Positions 28,420 to 38,367 of a DNA stretch of 64,000 bases are shown here, one piece after another. This DNA comes from Opitutales bacterium UBA2995. GTDB taxonomy: Bacteria; Verrucomicrobiota; Verrucomicrobiia; Opitutales; UBA2995. The stretch is from positions 55,268 to 119,267 of the forward strand of contig DDZZ01000033.1 in NCBI GenBank assembly GCA_002346535.1. The letters run 5' to 3'. The notes under the pieces were generated by a model that made no database searches, was not told where the DNA came from, and saw nothing but the letters and a program-made list of their open reading frames with translations. The position numbers were made by a program, and so were the translations under genes. Each line of letters opens with the position of its first letter. Positions within the stretch are counted from its first letter, which is position 1.

Positions 28420-28723
28420 ACGAATCCCAAATCTCAGCTATCGACTTTGTCATTTATTGAAACAGAACCAAATTTACGCAAAAGAGAACTAAGTTTTCCA
28501 GAAAGATAAGCACTTATTTGAACTAAACTGAATGAAAAGTGTGAAGTCTTAACTGTGCGCAAACTTTGTAGTAGGGTCTTTTTTCCGTTTGCTTCGTTTC
28601 TTTCAGTTCAAAAAACTACTTCATGAACAAAGTAAGAAGGCCCGCAAAAGGTGCAAAGTTGCACTGAAAAACACTAAACTGTGAATCCAAAGATCCATCA
28701 GCCGCGGGACTAATAGTTTTAAA

Positions 28724-28751
28724 GGTAGGGCTAGCTCGTCGAACCTACCGC
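28724..28751. repeat. GTAG-led palindrome (REP-like)
   Basis: GGTAGGGC is followed by a short self-complementary stretch and closes with CCTACCGC, so GGTAGG and CCTACC can pair. The GGTAGGGC head is the same as in the inverted pair at 38.4 kb. It sits in the otherwise empty stretch 28420-28852 between the isomerase relic and ferritin. Confidence 0.5.
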
Positions 28752-28852
28752 TTAAATCAAAGTAATTCAGTACACATTATTTTGTTAAAATCAGTAGATT
28801 CAGATGATCTAACGGTCAGACCTATTTATATTTGAATTTCAATCAAAACAGC

Positions 28853-29362
28853 CTACTCATCGGGGGCTGAGCTGGCCGATCTGGCACCCAGTTTATCGTT
28901 CAAGTAAAGCAGTGCACTCACATCGTTCGCAGCACGCTCAACCAAAGAAACAATTTCACTCACCGTTTTTTCCTCTTCTACCTGCTCGTCCAAAAACCAT
29001 TGCAAATGGCTAATGGTAGCATGGTCGTTAAGCGATGAGGCTTGCTCATAAAGCTCGTTGATAGACCGGGTGTTATCCTGTTCCTGGATCAAAGCAGCCT
29101 GAAATACTTCTAAAGGTGAGGCATAATCTACCTTCGGCGCTTCAATCGCTGCCAATTCGACTGTACCATCCCGATCTTGCAAATAATTGAGTAACCGCAT
29201 TGCGTGCTGCTGTTCCTCCTGATACTGGACCATGCACCAATTACCAAAACCGGACAGGTTTTCTTTTTCGAAGTAGGTCGACATACCCAGGTAAACGTAA
29301 GCCGCCGCTAACTCCATATTAATTTGGCGATTGAGTGCTCCTTGTAAGGTGGGATTAATCAT
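28853..29362 (-). CDS. Ferritin
   Basis: A 169-residue non-haem ferritin that stores iron as a 24-mer. The four-helix bundle carries the ferroxidase ligands in INMELAAAYVYLGMS (Glu of helix A), YQEEQQHAMRLL (Glu-x-x-His of helix B) and FLDEQVEEEKTVSEI in helix D. ATG at 29362 (MINPTLQGALNRQ) matches the family start; an ATG twelve codons upstream is less likely. The C-terminal tail with ARSASSAPDE is unusual in composition. The next gene on the same strand, 64 bases upstream, is a DUF5069 protein. Confidence 0.92.
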   Translation of the reverse strand: MINPTLQGALNRQINMELAAAYVYLGMSTYFEKENLSGFGNWCMVQYQEEQQHAMRLLNYLQDRDGTVELAAIEAPKVDYASPLEVFQAALIQEQDNTRSINELYEQASSLNDHATISHLQWFLDEQVEEEKTVSEIVSLVERAANDVSALLYLNDKLGARSASSAPDE

Positions 29363-29425
29363 GAGAGCCCACGTTAAATACTCCTTCAAGAAAATCAAGA
29401 CTGAGACTTACAATTTTGTTTGGCC

Positions 29426-29860
29426 TCAATCCAACCTACCTTCGTCGTATTCGATGATATCGGCAAAGGATTTTATATCCTTGCGATCAGATACACCCAA
29501 GTGTTCACGCGACTTTTGAAGGGCAATCTCCCCTTCCTCACTCATTCCCATTTGCACCAGTTTGCGATTCCAAATATGAGACTGTGGATCTTCCGCAATG
29601 ATTTCCTTCAAACGTTGTGTAATTTCTTCGTCCGATTGAGAGGTTTTGACAATCTCGATAACAGCTTGCGGATAGATACCAAGGTACAGGCAAAGAAACC
29701 CGTCAAAACCACGCGTAAAATTGCGATGGTAGCCTTTGGGCAGCTGTCCTTTCAGGTGAAGTCGAATCTTGGCTATAAAGCGCGGAAGATGCAAAAGCCC
29801 AAACTCAGGATGAGGATAATAGGGCGAAGGAAGGTCAGTGATATCGTTCGGATCTCTCAT
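29426..29860 (-). CDS. DUF5069 domain-containing protein, short form
   Basis: A 144-residue protein with the DUF5069 core GLLHLPRFIAKIRLHLKGQL, then FTRGFDGFLCLYLGI and QAVIEIVKTSQSDEEITQ. It is related to, but clearly diverged from, the 178-residue protein near 14 kb. No signal or membrane segment is visible. It is divergent from oppA and co-oriented with ferritin, with which it may be co-transcribed. Function unknown. Confidence 0.65.
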   Translation of the reverse strand: MRDPNDITDLPSPYYPHPEFGLLHLPRFIAKIRLHLKGQLPKGYHRNFTRGFDGFLCLYLGIYPQAVIEIVKTSQSDEEITQRLKEIIAEDPQSHIWNRKLVQMGMSEEGEIALQKSREHLGVSDRKDIKSFADIIEYDEGRLD

Positions 29861-29919
29861 TAAATAGAGCTATTTAAAATTCAAGGTCGGTCGTTCTGAG
29901 GCTCTCAAAGAGTTGAGAG

Positions 29920-29996
29920 GCGACGACCGAGGCGTGAGGGCGCACAGGCGAGGTGCGTAACAGAACAAGAAGGGAGGAAAAACCGGCATGTCAAAC
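29920..29996 (+). repeat. Dispersed imperfect repeat, copy A
   Basis: A GC-richer intergenic block reading CGACCGAGGCGTGAGGGCGC, then GGTGCGTAA, then GAAGGGAG and CGGCATGTC. The same succession of words in the same order occurs at 39168-39250 (direct) and 33013-33092 (inverted). It lies 216 bases upstream of the oppA start. Rest of 29861-30211: no gene seen. Confidence 0.45.
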
Positions 29997-30211
29997 TTAA
30001 GATTGGAGCAGTGGTGTAGACTTTTTTTGCTCTCGGCCTTTTTTAAAATCTTGGAAATTCCTTCTACTTCGACCATTTCGAATAAGTTCTTGAGGCTTCG
30101 TGATTCCTACCAAAAAGCAATGGAGAAATTTTGCAGGTTCCATGTCTGTAATAGAAAGCGTTTTCACTAGACTGAACACCAGTATGAGACATTGTTTCAT
30201 TTAAAACCATT

Positions 30212-31855
30212 ATGGGGAACCATGTATTCACTCGATCTTCGCTTTTAGTAATCACCCTGCTTGCACTCACTGGTTGCGAGCCCCGTAAGACCGATGTGGA
30301 AATTGCAACGGAACGAGGCATCCTGCTTTGGGCCAACGGATCGGAACCCAAATCACTGGACCCACAGGTGGCCACCGGAGTCCCGGAAAATCATGTTATC
30401 TCTTCCTTGATCGAAGGACTGATTGCCTATCATCCCACGGACGACACGGCCATCGAGCCGGGCATGGCCGAACGCTTCGAAACGAACAATGCCGGCAACG
30501 TATACACCTTTCACCTGAGAGACGCTCAGTGGACAAACGGCGACCCGGTAACCGCACATGACTTTGATTACAGTTACCGGCGTATCCTTAATCCAGCACT
30601 GGCGGGTGAATACGTCAACATGCTCTTTGTCATTAAGAATGCCAAAGATTATTACGAATCTCAAGGGGGAGAAAATCCGCTTCCTTGGGAGGAGGTCGGA
30701 GTCAAAGCGTTGAATGATAATACGCTCGAAATCACCCTGGTGGCTCCGATGTCCTACTTCCCCTCAATGCTAAAGCATTATTCCTGGTTTCCGGTAAATC
30801 CGCGGGTCATTGAAGCTCATGGTGGAATGACAGCCCGGAATGGTCAATGGTACCAACCGGAAAATCATGTCGGCAACGGGCCCTTCCGTTTGAAAAACTG
30901 GACTACCAACCAGATTCTGGAAGTCGAAAAAAATCCGACTTACTGGGATGCCAAAACGGTTCAACTAAATAGCATCCGGTATTTTCCTATTGAAAGCCAG
31001 GACTCCGAGAACCGCTTGTTCAATGCCGGAGGTGTCCACAAAACGAACGAAATCCCCTTGCACAAAATTGAAAGCTACAAGGCTGAGAATCCTGAAGTCA
31101 TCCGTATTGATCCTTATCTGGGCACTTATTTTTACCGGGTCAATGTTTCAAGAAACGACGAGTTGGCAGACAAGCGCGTACGTCGTGCTCTCACCCTATC
31201 CATCGACCGCAAATCACTCGTTGAAAACGTAATACGGGGTGGGCAGATCCCCGCCCACTATTTTGTTCCTCAAGGTATCAAAGGCTATAGCAGTCAAGAC
31301 TACTTTAAATACGACCCGGAGGAAGCGCGGCGTCTCTTGGCAGAGGCCGGATACCCAAACGGCGAAGGATTCCCACACTTCGAAATTCAATACAACACTT
31401 CCGAACAGCACAAAACCATCGCTGAAACCATCCAGCAAATGTGGAAAGAAACCCTGGGGATAAACATCGGCATCTACAACCAGGAGTGGAAGGTCTACCT
31501 CGATGCACAATCCAATCTGGATTATGACATCAGTCGCGCAGGATGGATTGGAGATTATGTGGACCCATATACATTTCTGGAAATGTTTACCACTGGTAAT
31601 GGAAACAATGATACAGGCTGGTCAAATCCGGCCTATGACAAATTGATATACGGAGCCCCCCTAGCCGGTGACACCGAACGCCGGTATACCATGCTAAATG
31701 ACGCGGAAACTATTCTGATGGATGAACTACCTATCATTCCCATTTATATATATACCCGTTTCTACCTGCTCCATCCATTAGTCAAAAACTGGAATCCGAA
31801 ATTACTGGATAATCGGAACTTGAAGTACATTAAGCTTGAGCCTACAGTCCAGTAG
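30212..31855 (+). CDS. oppA: Oligopeptide ABC transporter substrate-binding lipoprotein
   Basis: A 547-residue SBP_bac_5 protein that captures peptides in the periplasm. The N-terminal signal ends in the lipobox LLALTGC, so it is lipid-anchored. Family features are GSEPKSLDPQVATGVPENHV at the start of the mature protein, AHDFDYSYRRILNP, GNGPFRLKNW, RVRRALTLSIDRKSLV and DYVDPYTFLEMF. It is followed by oppB (56-base gap) and oppC. Confidence 0.92.
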   Translation: MGNHVFTRSSLLVITLLALTGCEPRKTDVEIATERGILLWANGSEPKSLDPQVATGVPENHVISSLIEGLIAYHPTDDTAIEPGMAERFETNNAGNVYTFHLRDAQWTNGDPVTAHDFDYSYRRILNPALAGEYVNMLFVIKNAKDYYESQGGENPLPWEEVGVKALNDNTLEITLVAPMSYFPSMLKHYSWFPVNPRVIEAHGGMTARNGQWYQPENHVGNGPFRLKNWTTNQILEVEKNPTYWDAKTVQLNSIRYFPIESQDSENRLFNAGGVHKTNEIPLHKIESYKAENPEVIRIDPYLGTYFYRVNVSRNDELADKRVRRALTLSIDRKSLVENVIRGGQIPAHYFVPQGIKGYSSQDYFKYDPEEARRLLAEAGYPNGEGFPHFEIQYNTSEQHKTIAETIQQMWKETLGINIGIYNQEWKVYLDAQSNLDYDISRAGWIGDYVDPYTFLEMFTTGNGNNDTGWSNPAYDKLIYGAPLAGDTERRYTMLNDAETILMDELPIIPIYIYTRFYLLHPLVKNWNPKLLDNRNLKYIKLEPTVQ

Positions 31856-31911
31856 CGAATGCTACTCAACGGCTAAACAGCAAACCTGCTTCCCGGCCGA
31901 TTCGCGACTCT

Positions 31912-32910
31912 ATGTTAAAGTTTATTTTCATACGATTACTTCAGCTGATCCCTGTCCTGATCGTAATTATCACGCTCACCTTTGTCATGGTTCGCAGCAT
32001 CCCCGGGGGCCCCTTCAGCGCAGAGCGAAAAGTATCCGAACATGTGCTGGAAAAACTCAATGAGCACTATGGCCTTAGCGATCCGCTCTACGTTCAATAT
32101 TTTAGCTATCTCAAGAATGTCGCTCCCAAAAAAATGGACCTGGCAGCCTTAGTGAGGTTTGACCTAAAGGAAGGCTTGGGAATCGACCTCGGCCCCTCTT
32201 TTCGCTACGAAGGCCGAACCGTGAATGAGTTGATTGCGGAGTCCTTTCCTGTTTCCTTTCAGTTGGGAGCTATGGCTATTCTCTTGGCATTGTTGATTGG
32301 CATACCGGCCGGAACCATTGCAGCGCTCAACAAAAATTCCACCTTCGATTATCTTCCCATGTCTCTGGCGATGTTCGGCATTTGTCTCCCATCCTTTGTC
32401 CTTGGACCACTATTCGCCCTGATCTTCGGATTGTGGCTGGACTGGTTCCCGGTTTCAGGTTGGCGGGCACCTGGTGGTTTCTACTGGTCCGATAATTTAC
32501 CTTATCGCGTCCTTCCGGTTCTGACCCTGAGCCTCTACTACGCCGCCGGATTGGCTCGTTTAACCCGTGGAGGTATGTTAGAGGTGCTCAATCAGGATTA
32601 CATACGCACGGCTAGAGCCAAAGGCCTGAGTACGTGGATAGTTACTACCAAACATGCCTTACGCGCCGGGCTTATACCGGTCATTTCCTACCTGGGGCCT
32701 GTAATCGCCGGAGTCCTCTCAGGCTCCTTTATTATCGAGATGATTTTTCAAATCCCGGGATTAGGACGCCACTTTATAAACGCCGCGGCCAACCGCGATT
32801 ACACGCTGGTTCTGGGAACAGTTTTATTCTACGCCGCCCTGATTATCATTCTGAATCTCATCGTGGATATTATTATGGTGCTAATAAACCCTAAGTTGAA
32901 ATTCGAGTAA
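31912..32910 (+). CDS. oppB: Oligopeptide ABC transporter permease OppB
   Basis: A 332-residue inner-membrane permease with about six membrane spans. The N-terminus FIRLLQLIPVLIVIITLTFV is typical of OppB/DppB, and the cytoplasmic EAA loop reads YIRTARAKGLS, followed by IIEMIFQIPGLGRHFINAA. It pairs with oppC downstream, from which it is separated by 253 bases containing a repeat. Confidence 0.92.
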   Translation: MLKFIFIRLLQLIPVLIVIITLTFVMVRSIPGGPFSAERKVSEHVLEKLNEHYGLSDPLYVQYFSYLKNVAPKKMDLAALVRFDLKEGLGIDLGPSFRYEGRTVNELIAESFPVSFQLGAMAILLALLIGIPAGTIAALNKNSTFDYLPMSLAMFGICLPSFVLGPLFALIFGLWLDWFPVSGWRAPGGFYWSDNLPYRVLPVLTLSLYYAAGLARLTRGGMLEVLNQDYIRTARAKGLSTWIVTTKHALRAGLIPVISYLGPVIAGVLSGSFIIEMIFQIPGLGRHFINAAANRDYTLVLGTVLFYAALIIILNLIVDIIMVLINPKLKFE

Positions 32911-33012
32911 TTAACGATTATGAACGGTGGTGAACAAAGGATAAAAACGAAGAAACAAAGATATCACGCCTTTCGAGAAAAGGGTTATGAAAGGACAACG
33001 GATTGCAAAACA

Positions 33013-33092
33013 CCTCGGGCGAACATGCCGAGTGTGCTCTCCCTCTCTGCTCAATCATGCACGCTTGTGCACTCACTCGCCCCTCAGTCGGC
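33013..33092 (-). repeat. Dispersed imperfect repeat, copy C (inverted)
   Basis: Read on the minus strand this block gives CGACTGAGGGGCGAGTGAG, GCACAAGCG, GAGAGGGAG and CGGCATGTTCG, in the same order as copies A and B. It separates oppB and oppC. Confidence 0.4.
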
Positions 33093-33163
33093 AAACTCGA
33101 CAGCTTTATTCCGTTCTAATCGCCAATTAAGATACTAAACAAAATCGACTGAACCATCTGACT

Positions 33164-34066
33164 ATGGAAACTACCGAAATGCCACCGGTTGACGCCTTGC
33201 TCGAGGAGGAGACTCACTCACTCTGGCAAGACGCGTGGTTCAGGCTGCGGTCCAACAAACTGGCATTTGCCGGAATGATTTTTTTCTTACTAATGGTGGT
33301 AATCTGTTTCAGCTCTCCTCTTATTGCCTGGATTACCGGATTGAGTTACGAGGAACAAAATTTAGACCTCGGCGCGACTCCTCCCAGCTGGAGTCATTGG
33401 TTGGGAACCGACGATCTGGGAAGAGACTTGCTCATTCGAGTTCTCTACGGCGGTATGGTCTCGATTGGCGTGGGAGTTGCCGCAACCTGTGTGTCCATTA
33501 CCATTGGGGTCAGTTACGGATCTGTAGCCGGCTATTTCGGTAAGAAGGTTGATGCGATAATGATGCGGATCGTAGACATCCTCTACTCGCTGCCCTTCAT
33601 TATTTTTGTCGTATTGCTAACGGTTTATTTCGGAAGAAATATTTTTCTGCTCTTCGTGGCGATTGGGTGTGTTGAGTGGCTGACCCTTTCCCGGATAGTA
33701 CGTGGTCAGGTCCTGCACTTGAAAGTCCAGCAATTTGTGGAAGTCGCCCTTACGCTGGGATCCAAAAAAATAGATATCATCATTAAACACCTGTTTCCCA
33801 ACGTTCTGGGCCCGGTTATCATTTATTCCACCCTCACCGTTCCGGGAGTCATGTTGTTGGAATCGGCTTTGAGCTTTCTCGGCCTGGGCGTGCAACCACC
33901 GATGAGCTCCTGGGGATCTCTCATCAAAGAAGGTGCAGAAAAAATGGAAATATACCCCTGGTTGCTGATTTTTCCGGCTTTTCTGTTCTCGGCGACGCTC
34001 TTTTCCCTCAATTTTTTGGGTGACGGATTGCGTGATGCTTTAGACCCCAAAGACAGCAGGCGATAG
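33164..34066 (+). CDS. oppC: Oligopeptide ABC transporter permease OppC
   Basis: A 300-residue permease of the OppC/DppC type. It has an N-terminal soluble tail, a first membrane helix (MIFFLLMVVICFSSPLIAWI), the periplasmic HWLGTDDLGRDLLIRVLYGG motif typical of OppC, and the EAA loop EVALTLGSKKIDIIIKHLFP. The C-terminal DGLRDALDPKDSRR is also characteristic. The ATP-binding subunits OppD and OppF are not next to it; the following kilobase is a decayed gene. Confidence 0.92.
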   Translation: METTEMPPVDALLEEETHSLWQDAWFRLRSNKLAFAGMIFFLLMVVICFSSPLIAWITGLSYEEQNLDLGATPPSWSHWLGTDDLGRDLLIRVLYGGMVSIGVGVAATCVSITIGVSYGSVAGYFGKKVDAIMMRIVDILYSLPFIIFVVLLTVYFGRNIFLLFVAIGCVEWLTLSRIVRGQVLHLKVQQFVEVALTLGSKKIDIIIKHLFPNVLGPVIIYSTLTVPGVMLLESALSFLGLGVQPPMSSWGSLIKEGAEKMEIYPWLLIFPAFLFSATLFSLNFLGDGLRDALDPKDSRR

Positions 34067-34164
34067 ATCTCTTAATTGAAGTTGAGTCCGTGACTCTTGA
34101 TAGGCAAAATTAAGCCGCCGGGCTCGAATAGCCGCCCCAAACGCTCATCGACGGATACGAATCA

Positions 34165-35191
34165 CGCATAAACGTTCTCACATCAATCTTTCGATGGCTG
34201 GAAAAGAATCGGCCCATCCAGTTCGTGCAATTGGATATATGGAAAGAAACTGAGTTGCGCTGCCGCTTAAGGCGCGTTCCTGTTCCAGATATTCGGATTC
34301 ACCCGGATACCGAGGAATTGGAAAACCGCGTCAGACTAACTTGGCAATTCTATTTTGAAAACCGTCCCCAAGCATGGAACCACAAGCTAACTTTTGGTAT
34401 CGGCATCCATCTATCGACAACTCTGGTTTCTATAATCTCAGTGATTTTGTAAACTGGCCCAAACTGGACATCAAAAAACTTCAGCTCAAATAGCCGGGAA
34501 TCCTCACAGAAGCCCTGATGAATAAACCCGAGCAGGAAATGACCAATTACCTGAATGCCTACCGAATCACCATTGACAGCTTTTATCATATCCTGGAAGA
34601 GTTTTTTATTCGGACCTGGGAAATTTTCTTGCCTTATTTATCCTCACACGAGGGCGGATTTTTTGTGATCTTTGGGAACAATACCAGCCCACTGCCCTTC
34701 AACGTGGCCCGGCAGCTTACCCTGCATTCAAAACGCTGGAAGACCATATTCGAGTCGCTAAAGCTCAATCCATCCTGCAAAACGACTGGACGACCTGGAA
34801 CATACGAAAAGTCGACGTCCGGTTCGACAACCTGAACTCGGAAGAAAATTTGTATCCCTTGGATTCCTATTTAGGCTAAAAGGAGACATCCAACCTAACC
34901 AACGTTTACTGGTCTACCCGTTTCGTTTACCACCTGGAGAAAAAATACGGCAGCACAAACATTCCACGATTTTTCGCGGCCATGAAAAAAGTCGATCGAA
35001 AAGCTGAAAATATCGAGCGAGAAATGGCCCTCTTTAAGGAAGTCACCGGCGATGATTTTGAGGAAGTAGCCCAAAACTTCCTAAATCAACATTCCTTAAC
35101 CGAAAGGGAAAAATTAGTTTCCCTAAACAATCTGCTTTATTTGAAATCGGGAATATCGATAAGATTGAGGATTCATTCTACAATTGTTTAG
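34165..35191 (+). pseudogene. Broken gene, possibly a peptidase-MA-like protein
   Basis: Coding-like text broken by stops and shifts covers this kilobase. The clearest parts are GILTEALMNKPEQEMTNYLN, then in another frame VYWSTRFVYHLEKKYGS and IPRFFAAMKK, and finally an open stretch with MALFKEVTGDDFEEVAQNFL. The last block resembles the end of peptidase MA-like (gluzincin) proteins, where a chain of the type YGxxxLxxFF...TGxDFxExxxxF is common. The HExxH site was not found. It sits where oppD/oppF might be expected but shows no ATPase motif. Confidence 0.45.
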
Positions 35192-35230
35192 TTGGCATGC
35201 CCATACACTCTTCAGTCACACTATTGTTCT

Positions 35231-37411
35231 ATGAGCAAAAAAATTATTAAATCTGGCCTTCAAATTGACTCGAAACTGAATGATCTGGTCGAAAACGAGA
35301 TTGCTCCAGGAACCGGAGTGGACACAGAGCATTTTTGGCGGTCGCTGGCCGACCTAGTTAATAAAATGGGCTCCGAAAATCGCGCACTTCTTGACAACCG
35401 GAACGTCCTCCAAGGAAAAATCGACCAATGGCATGCCGACAATCCAGAAGCTTCCCTGCCCGGCGATGATTATGAAGACTTTCTCAGATCCATAGGTTAT
35501 CTTTTACCGGAAGCCGACGATTTTTCAGTTGAAACACAAAACGTGGATGCGGAGATCGCAACCATTGCCGGACCACAGTTAGTGGTACCGGTCGACAATG
35601 CGCGGTACGCCTTGAACGCCACCAATGCTCGCTGGGGAAGCCTCTACGATGCTTTGTACGGCACCAATATAATCGACGAAAAAGATGGCCGAGAAAAAGG
35701 TTCTTCCTACAATCCCGTGAGGGGCGATGCGGTAATCGCACGCAGTAATCAGTTTCTAAATACACATTTTACACTTGCCGATGGTAATTGGAGTTCAGCC
35801 ACAAATATTTCAGTAAACGATTCGGATATTCGAAACCTCTTAGTAACCCTGGATGACGGAACGGAAACGACACTGGCTGCCAAAGACCAATTCGTCGGTT
35901 ATTCAGCAAATGTAATCCGCGTAGATCAAGTATGCCTCGTTCACAATGGTTTGCACATTATCATCCAAATCGATCCGGAACATCCAATCGGTAAATTCAG
36001 CAAGGCCGGCGTAAAGGACGTCATTATTGAATCCGCCATTACCACTATCCAGGATTTTGAAGATTCAGTGAGTGCAGTAGATGCCGAAGACAAGGTGAAA
36101 ATTTACCGAAATTGGACGGGTATAATGAAGGGAACGCTCGAAGCGGAGTTCTCCAAAGGCGACGACACCATTCAACGCACCCTCAATTCAGACCGGGTCC
36201 TAACGGGTCCAAAGGGCGACCCTACAATCCTTCCTGGCCGCAGCATGCTCCTTGCTCGCAACGTCGGTATCCACATTTATACCGATGCGGTCACGACGGA
36301 AGACGGTGAATGCATCCCCGAAGGCTTTCTGGATGCAATGGTTTCCAGCTTGGCAGCTTTACACGATTTGAAAAACCTGGGCAAATTTACAAACAGCAGA
36401 GCCGGTAGTTTTTACATCGTAAAACCAAAACTACACGGACCTGAAGAGGTAGCTTTTACGGTTAAGCTGTTTGGAAAAGTGGAAAAGGCACTGGGGCTAA
36501 AAGAAAATACACTGAAAATTGGCATCATGGATGAAGAGCGCCGCACAAGTATCAACCTCAAGGCTTGCATTCGCGAAGCCCGGGAAAGAGTGGTGTTCAT
36601 CAATACTGGATTTCTCGATAGGACCGGTGACGAAATTCATACCAGCATGCATGCTGGTATGATGATCCCCAAAATGGAAATCAAAGGTTCTACGTGGATT
36701 CTGGCTTACGAAGACTGGAATGTTGACCTGGGAATCGCCACAGCCCTGCCGGGCAAGGGACAAGTTGGCAAAGGTATGTGGACCGCGCCCGATGACATGA
36801 AAACAATGATGGATACGAAACAGGCCCATCCCAAGGCTGGAGCCAACACCGCCTGGGTGCCCTCCCCCACTGCAGCAACTTTACACGCCCTTCATTACCA
36901 TGCTGTCGATGTTTTTAAGACTCAGGAACAACTCGCTTCACGTGAAAAAGCAAAACTGATCGATTTGCTTACTCCACCAATTCTTAATCGTGAGCTCTCA
37001 GCGGATGAAGTTCAAAGCGACCTGGAAAACAATGCTCAAGGCATTCTCGGTTACGTCGTCCGCTGGATCGACCAAGGTATTGGTTGCTCCAAGGTGCCCG
37101 ATATCCACAACGTCGGTCTCATGGAAGACCGAGCTACCTTACGCATTTCCAGTCAGCACATCGCCAATTGGTTGCATCACAACCTGGTGACTCGGAAACA
37201 AGTGGAACAGGTATTCCAGAAAATGGCGGGAGTGGTAAACGAACAGAACGCCAAAGATCCGCTTTATCAGCCCATGGGTCCAAACTTTGACGGACTCGCT
37301 TACCAGACAGCCCTCGACCTGGTATTCAAAGGAGTCGAGGAGCCCAACGGTTACACGGAGGCAGTACTGTTCGGCAGGCGTCGAAAGGCTAAAAGTCTCA
37401 TAAAAGCGTAG
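35231..37411 (+). CDS. glcB: Malate synthase G
   Basis: Condenses glyoxylate with acetyl-CoA to malate. 726 residues from ATG at 35231, against about 723 in E. coli GlcB. The frame is open 13 codons further upstream, but MSKKIIKSGLQIDSKLNDLV fits the family start. Key parts: NATNARWGSLYDALYGTNII, the RNWTGIMKGTL segment, KLHGPEEVAF, MDEERRTSINLKACI with the catalytic glutamate region, INTGFLDRTGDEIHTSM with the catalytic aspartate, and MEDRATLRISSQHIANWL. With no isocitrate lyase nearby, its glyoxylate may come from glycolate. Confidence 0.95.
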   Translation: MSKKIIKSGLQIDSKLNDLVENEIAPGTGVDTEHFWRSLADLVNKMGSENRALLDNRNVLQGKIDQWHADNPEASLPGDDYEDFLRSIGYLLPEADDFSVETQNVDAEIATIAGPQLVVPVDNARYALNATNARWGSLYDALYGTNIIDEKDGREKGSSYNPVRGDAVIARSNQFLNTHFTLADGNWSSATNISVNDSDIRNLLVTLDDGTETTLAAKDQFVGYSANVIRVDQVCLVHNGLHIIIQIDPEHPIGKFSKAGVKDVIIESAITTIQDFEDSVSAVDAEDKVKIYRNWTGIMKGTLEAEFSKGDDTIQRTLNSDRVLTGPKGDPTILPGRSMLLARNVGIHIYTDAVTTEDGECIPEGFLDAMVSSLAALHDLKNLGKFTNSRAGSFYIVKPKLHGPEEVAFTVKLFGKVEKALGLKENTLKIGIMDEERRTSINLKACIREARERVVFINTGFLDRTGDEIHTSMHAGMMIPKMEIKGSTWILAYEDWNVDLGIATALPGKGQVGKGMWTAPDDMKTMMDTKQAHPKAGANTAWVPSPTAATLHALHYHAVDVFKTQEQLASREKAKLIDLLTPPILNRELSADEVQSDLENNAQGILGYVVRWIDQGIGCSKVPDIHNVGLMEDRATLRISSQHIANWLHHNLVTRKQVEQVFQKMAGVVNEQNAKDPLYQPMGPNFDGLAYQTALDLVFKGVEEPNGYTEAVLFGRRRKAKSLIKA

Positions 37412-37554
37412 TGTTTTTGATTTAAAATCGTCAAGGATCCGCATCTGGCGGTCGGTTATTGAGGACAAATCTCTTTCCATGAGTAATTTACTTAATCCTT
37501 ATTCGACTCTGCCTTATGCAAATCTCTTAGACCAAGGTATACACCAAGCAGGAT

Positions 37555-37878
37555 CTAAAAATCGTCTGCCAACTTTGGAAAGACTGCCTCGGAGCAAAAG
37601 ACATGCAACTAGACGACAACGTCTTTCAAAAAGGTGCTGATTCGCTCATCGCGGCCAACTTTATTCTCGAGTTCGATAAACGTACAGGAAAACGGCTGGT
37701 CGGCTTTTAAAAACCCGCGTTCGATTAAGTGAAGGATCTGATCATCAGCAATACGCTTTCAGAAAAACTGCCCAGAGCCATGATTCCGACACTTCTTGTG
37801 ACGGTTGAACGTTTACCGAAAACTTCCAAAGATAAAATCTATCGTAAGAGCCTGGTAACAGTTTCCGTAACAGCATGA
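37555..37878 (+). pseudogene. Relic of a nonribosomal peptide synthetase (carrier and adenylation pieces)
   Basis: Two adjacent coding fragments. The first (37558-37710) is a peptidyl-carrier domain: VCQLWKDCLGAKDMQLDDN, then FQKGADSLIAANFILEFDK, with the phosphopantetheine serine in GADSL, ending at TAA. The second (37729-37878) is the C-terminal end of an adenylation domain: LSEKLPRAMIPTLLVTVERL, then PKTSKDKIYRKSL, in which the A10 lysine is in KDKIYRK. In a normal module the adenylation domain comes before the carrier; here it follows, so an internal deletion between two modules is likely. No other NRPS gene is present. Confidence 0.65.
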
Positions 37879-37898
37879 ACTGATGCAGGAAAAGCAGT

Positions 37899-38297
37899 CT
37901 AGCGGGATTGTAGCCGAATTTTATCCAGGCCTGATTGGCGACAGGCATCCATGATAAAGGTAAGATTCTTTAACATGGACTCCTCATCAGCGCGAATCAG
38001 CACGGTTATTTCATCAGAAACCGGTTTCAATCCCCTTAGGGCTGGTTCCAATTCATTGCGTTTCAATTCCGTTCCATTGACCAGGAAAGTACCGTCTTTC
38101 CCAATCTCAATGATGATGTTCTTGTCAAACTTGTTCTGACCGGCCGTCTCAATCTTCGGCAAAGTCAGATTGAGCGTGGTGACATTGCGGAATTGCATCG
38201 TCATCAGAAAAAAGAAAATCAAAACGATCAACACATCGACCAGGGGCACAATATTAATGACCACCTTGCGGGTTTTTCTTTTTAACGAGCCTGCCAT
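37899..38297 (-). CDS. exbD: Biopolymer transport protein ExbD/TolR
   Basis: A 132-residue protein with one N-terminal membrane helix (INIVPLVDVLIVLIFFFLMT) that carries the conserved aspartate of ExbD/TolR, followed by a periplasmic domain ending in IMDACRQSGLDKIRL. With ExbB it forms the proton-driven motor that energises TonB- or Tol-type systems across the inner membrane. It follows exbB on the same strand after 191 bases that contain an inverted pair of palindromes. No tonB or TonB-dependent receptor lies in the window. Confidence 0.88.
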   Translation of the reverse strand: MAGSLKRKTRKVVINIVPLVDVLIVLIFFFLMTMQFRNVTTLNLTLPKIETAGQNKFDKNIIIEIGKDGTFLVNGTELKRNELEPALRGLKPVSDEITVLIRADEESMLKNLTFIMDACRQSGLDKIRLQSR

Positions 38298-38367
38298 TGC
38301 ATGAACTTGATCTGAGTTGATGATCTAACGGAGTCCAATCCCTTAATTAGAAAAATAGCTAAAATTT

